Below, one piece after another: positions 60,345 to 64,000 of a DNA stretch of 64,000 nt; position 1 is the first letter of the stretch, and each line of letters starts with the position of its first letter. Position numbers and translations under genes: made by a program. Under the pieces are notes generated by a model. That model did no database searches, was not told the origin of the DNA, and was given only the letters and a program-made list of their open reading frames with translations. This DNA comes from Aphidius gifuensis (lineage: Eukaryota > Arthropoda > Insecta > Hymenoptera > Braconidae): positions 1,116,001 to 1,180,000 of the forward strand of contig NC_057788.1 of assembly GCF_014905175.1 (NCBI RefSeq), given 5' to 3'.

Positions 60345-60997
60345 TAATTAAAATTGCCTTTGTAAGATTAGTAAAAAAAAACTGTATATTATTGTTATAA
60401 CGATAATTGAAAATTTAATGGCTCATTACTTAATTGAAAAAAAAAAATAAATTAAACTGAAATAAATATTCTTTTCTTTGTAATTTTACTTGGTGTATTT
60501 ATTTTATTACATTCTTTCTATTCATATCAACAAATACAAATAGTTATTTATTATTTAAATTAACACATGAAGTTAGCCACCTTGTTCTTTTTTATATAGG
60601 ATACTTGGTGTTTGAATTAAATTTTGATTTATTTTTTTAAAAGATTAAGTCGCATATTAGAATATACAAATGTATAGGTTTTTTTTTCCAATGATAATTT
60701 TTTTTTTTTTTTGAATGCGTGTGTTAAAAATAATAATAGTTTCATTATAACTAGTGACCGTGAACTTTTGATAATAAATTTTCAAAGATTAAAAAAAAAA
60801 AAAAAATCAACAAAAATAATAATAAGTAGAAAAAATATAGAAAAAAGAAGTCGCATGATGAGAAACTTGAAAGTTTTATCATTATTTTTTTAGTAATTGC
60901 TCATTCTTGTGTTGTCCATTAAAATTAAAGTAAACATCAATTGATTTATATATGTATATTTTTAATTGTTTGAGTTTTTTAAAAAAAGAAACAAAAA
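60345..60997. repeat. Upstream part of GPCR repeat unit 1
   Basis: After the DPP4 3' UTR (AATAAA near 60458). From about 60590 it resembles 62320-62690 upstream of GPCR 2: TAGGTTTTTTTTTCC(AATGATA), GTTAAAAATAATAATAGTTT, TGAACTTTTGATAATAAAT and AAAGTCGCATGAT occur in the same order. The short ORF at 60711 is not conserved in unit 2 and is not coding. Confidence 0.6.
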
Positions 60998-62082
60998 ATG
61001 GATAATAGTACAAGAGAAATTTATGAATCTTTTAGTGGAATTTTGACTGGTGTTACAACTTTATTTTCTATCATTGGAATTATTGGTAAAAATTTTTAAT
61101 ACATTAATAAACAAAAAAAATATTATCTTATTTTGAGTTATTTTTAATTTTTTTTTTTCCAGCAAATATTATAACGATAATTGTATTTATTCGTCACCAG
61201 AATTTATGCAAAAATGCAACAACACTATTTATTATAAATTTATGTATTATCGATTTAATTTTTTCATCAATTAATTTACCAATGATGGCAGTTTTTTTTC
61301 AATTCAAATACTGGGTATTTGGTAATGTTCTTTGTAAAATTTATCCAGTTTTATATAGTTTAAATGCTGGAGCTGGTTGGCTCACCATAATGACTGTCAT
61401 GATAAACAGGTAAAAATTAATTATTTAAAATAAATAATACTGTTAGATTTTTGTCAACAATAGAATTAATATAATAAAATTATTATTATTTTTTGCTAGA
61501 TATTTTTTAATATGTAAACCAGAAATTTATGGAAATATTTATACATCTTTGAATGTAAAAATAATGCTGGCATTCGTTTGGATAATACCATTATTTCAGG
61601 CATTTCTTGCACTCGCTGAAATTTGGGGAAAAATTGATCAAGATCCAAAGACTTTAATTTGCACTATTTTATCCACAGATGGAATAGATCCAAAATATAT
61701 ATATATTGTTTCTGGTTTTATAATTCCATTGTTTGTTATTATTGTTACATTTTTTTTAATATACAAAAAAGTCAATTTTAAAGATCAAAATACAACTGAA
61801 TTGAGTGACAATGACACTGAAAGTATTCAAACCAATTTAGCAATAGTTGAAATAATGTTGACAATATTAATTTTTAATTTAGTATGTTATTTTCCGAGGC
61901 CATTGTTAGTGATATTTCGTAATAATTATCAAAATTCGGGATTAAGTATTATTTGTCAAATTATCTATTGGACTCATGTATTTATAAATCCAATTATATT
62001 TTTTTTCATTGGTAAATTTTATCGGGAAGCATATCGTCTAAAAATTTTTTCATTTGGTAAAAAAAAACCATCTGATAAATAA
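60998..62082 (+). CDS. Rhodopsin-class GPCR, Tre1/moody-like (NRY motif), copy 1
   Basis: Exons 60998-61085, 61163-61409 and 61500-62082 (phases 1 and 2) give 305 aa with seven hydrophobic segments. ATG at 60998 (MDNSTREIY, with an N-glycosylation site NST). TM1 spans the first intron (LFSIIGIIG/ANIITIIVF). TM2 is LFIINLCIIDLIFSSINLP, with the conserved LxxxD; TM3 ends in NRYFLICKP, so the DRY motif is NRY, a feature of the Drosophila Tre1/moody family. WIIPLFQAF is TM4, and NPIIFFF replaces the NPxxY motif of TM7. The C-tail is short and basic (SFGKKKPSDK). Relatives act in germ-cell migration and glial barriers; the ligand is unknown. Copy 2 follows 600 bp downstream with identical exon sizes. 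Confidence 0.87.
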
Positions 62083-62694
62083 ATAATAATGTGAATTATG
62101 TAAAAATAAAAACGACATATTTTTGTGTATTTTTATTTTCAAAGTATATTCATTATTTTATTGTTAAAAAAATAATAAAATATTATAATAGTATATTATT
62201 AGATTTATTTTACATTTTATATTATTTATTATTTTATTGTTAAAAAAATAATAAAATATTATAAATTAAATTTTAGATTATACATGAAAACTTTATTTTA
62301 TATTTTGTGTGAAAATTAAATTTTTATTTATTTTTTTAAAAATATTCAGTCGTAATAATTAGCATCAGATATCCAAATATAGGTTTTTTTTTTTCTCCAA
62401 TGATATAAATTTATCTGTTTTTTAAAAATGCTTATGTTAAAAATAATAATAGTTTTATCATAACTAATGACCTTGAACTTTTGATAATAAATATTTAAAG
62501 ATTAAAAAAATAAAAATTAAGGAAAATAATATGAAGTATATAGAAGAAAAAAAGTCGCATGATAAAAAACCGATCAACTTAAATTTAGTTCCTGCTATTC
62601 TTTTAGTAAAGAAACACACAAAATTGTGTTGTTAATTAAAATCAAAGTGAACATCAATTTAATTGTTTGGATTGTTTTTTTAAATGAACAAAAA
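62083..62694. repeat. Spacer between the GPCR tandem copies
   Basis: GPCR 1 3' flank plus upstream part of unit 2. It contains the string TTATTGTTAAAAAAATAATAAAATATTATA twice in part (about 62158 and 62232), a short internal tandem duplication. From 62320 on it is homologous to 60590-60997. No gene. Confidence 0.6.
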
Positions 62695-63783
62695 ATGGAT
62701 AACAGTACGAGAGAAATTTATGAATCTTTCGGTGGAATTTTAACTGGTATTGCAACTTTATTTTCCATCATTGGAATTATTGGTAAAAATTTTAAATATA
62801 TAAAAAATATTTAAACAATTAATAAACAATAAATTATCATTCAATTTGGAGTAATTTTGTATTTTTTTTTTCCAGCAAATATTGTTACAATAATTGCATT
62901 TATTCGTCACCAGAATTTACGTAAAAATGTAACAACATTATTTATCATAAATTTATGTATTTCGGATTTAATTTTTTCTTCAATTAATTTACCAATGATG
63001 GCAGTTTTTTATCATTTTAAATACTGGATATTTGGTGATGTTCTTTGTAAAATTTTTCCAACGTTATATACTTTAAATGGTGGAGCTAGTTGGCTCACAA
63101 TAATGTTTGTCATTATAAACAGGTAAAAATTAATAATACTATTCAATTTTCGTTACTATATATAAATTAATATAATAAAATTATTTCTATTTTTCATTAG
63201 ATATATCTTGATATGTAAACCGGAAATTTATGGAAATATTTATACATCTTTGAATGTGAAAATAATGCTGGCATTAGTTTGGATAATACCATTATTTCAG
63301 GCATCTATTGCACTCACTGGAGTTTGGGGAAAAATTGATCAAGATCCAAACACTTTAATTTGCACTCTTTTATCTACAAATGGAAAAGATGCAATAAAAT
63401 TCTATTTAGTTGTTGGTTTTATAATTCCATTTTCAGTTATTATTATTACATTTTTTTTAATATACAAAAAAGTCAATTTAAAAAATCAAAAAACTACTGA
63501 ATTGAATGCCAAGGACATTGAAAGTAATCAAACAAATTTAGCAATTGTTAAAATAATGTTGACAATATTTATTTGTCTTTCAATATGCTATTTACCATTC
63601 CCATTGTTAATAATTCTCAGTGATAATTATCGAAAATCGAAATTACTAATTATTTGTCGAAATATTTATTGGACTCATGTATTTATAAATCCAATTATAT
63701 TTTTTTTTATTGGTAAACTTTATCGGGAAGCATATCGTCTAAAAATTTTTTCATTTGGTAAAAAAAAACCAGCTGATAGCTAG
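62695..63783 (+). CDS. Rhodopsin-class GPCR, Tre1/moody-like (NRY motif), copy 2
   Basis: Exons 62695-62782, 62876-63122 and 63201-63783, exactly 88, 247 and 583 nt as in copy 1, giving 305 aa. The seven-helix layout is the same: TM2 with LCISDLIFSSINLP, TM3 ending INRYILICKP (NRY), TM4 WIIPLFQASIAL, a long ICL3 (KKVNLKNQKTTELNAKDIES) and TM7 NPIIFFFIGKLYREAYRL. The ends of TM5-TM6 (WGKIDQDPNTLIC to the extracellular loop) differ most between copies, while N- and C-terminal parts are nearly the same. This suggests recent duplication with divergence near the outer face. Intact splice sites and frame argue that both copies are active. Confidence 0.87.
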
Positions 63784-64000
63784 ATGATAATACAAAATAA
63801 AAATGACATATTTTTATGTATTTTCATTTTCAAAGTGTATTTTATGGTAAAAAAATGATAAAATATTATAAACAAAATTCTAGATTATACAAATATTGTA
63901 AACTTTATTTTATATTTTGTATTGAAAATAAATTTTTTTTTTTCATTTTCGAAACGCAGATACTAAAAGTGATATGTTTTGTCATAACTGATGAGTCGTT
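63784..64000. repeat. GPCR 2 3' flank and possible start of a third unit
   Basis: The 3' flank repeats that of copy 1 (GACATATTTTTATGTATTTT; AAAAAATGATAAAATATTATAAA). At the very end, TATGTTTTGTCATAACTGATGAG resembles GTTTTATCATAACTAATGACC, upstream of copy 2. A further repeat unit may begin here, but the window ends. Confidence 0.45.

Noticed and set aside
60711..60893. 60-codon ORF before GPCR 1
   Set aside because: The homologous stretch before GPCR 2 has stops and indels, so the frame is not conserved.
1..64000. tRNA genes, rRNA, CRISPR arrays or viral genes
   Set aside because: No cloverleaf with A and B boxes, rRNA core or spaced repeats was noticed, and no viral gene was recognised. 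A computational scan would be needed to exclude them fully.

Overview
The window is nuclear DNA from a very AT-rich animal genome. Short spliceosomal GT-AG introns, long A and T runs and clear insect orthologues (RpL35A, phosphatidylserine synthase, stathmin, a TonEBP-type NFAT, a ZNF341-like factor) point to an insect. The base composition, a venom-type dipeptidyl peptidase 4, a secreted LRR protein and a small acidic secreted protein would suit a parasitoid wasp, perhaps an aphidiine braconid. The species is inference: nothing seen here fixes it.

Left part (1-12.4 kb): the 3' end of an LRR gene; two tandem copies of SLC7A6OS/Iwr1 (minus strand) on either side of an F-box/LRR gene; a 724-aa ZNF341-like C2H2 factor; a small predicted myristoylated single-pass membrane protein, followed by a dead copy of itself. 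Next (12.5-17.2 kb) come two intact RpL35A genes in inverted orientation on either side of phosphatidylserine synthase. Their second intron is almost identical, which suggests recent duplication or gene conversion.

Middle part (17.7-51.6 kb): two plus-strand genes with large introns. Stathmin has two alternative coding first exons, an optional 90-nt cassette and a series of phase-0 coiled-coil exons that all end in a CAT codon. NFAT has two alternative coding first exons 15 kb apart, both in phase 1 and both compatible with the same exon 2, followed by the Rel-homology and IPT exons and a long Q/N-rich tail. Its first intron holds two fold-back elements: a 749-bp element with TA-flanked inverted termini and a roughly 540-bp multi-arm hairpin.

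Right part (51.6-64 kb): LACTB2 (minus, tail to tail with NFAT), a 106-aa secreted acidic protein with an internal repeat, a DPP4-like serine peptidase that keeps the catalytic triad but seems to lack the double-Glu substrate clamp, and a tandem pair of NRY-class GPCR genes. A degenerate GPCR 3' remnant lies before DPP4, and a possible further repeat unit begins at the right edge. The themes of the window are small local gene duplications at several ages, and alternative promoters in the two cytoskeletal/regulatory genes.
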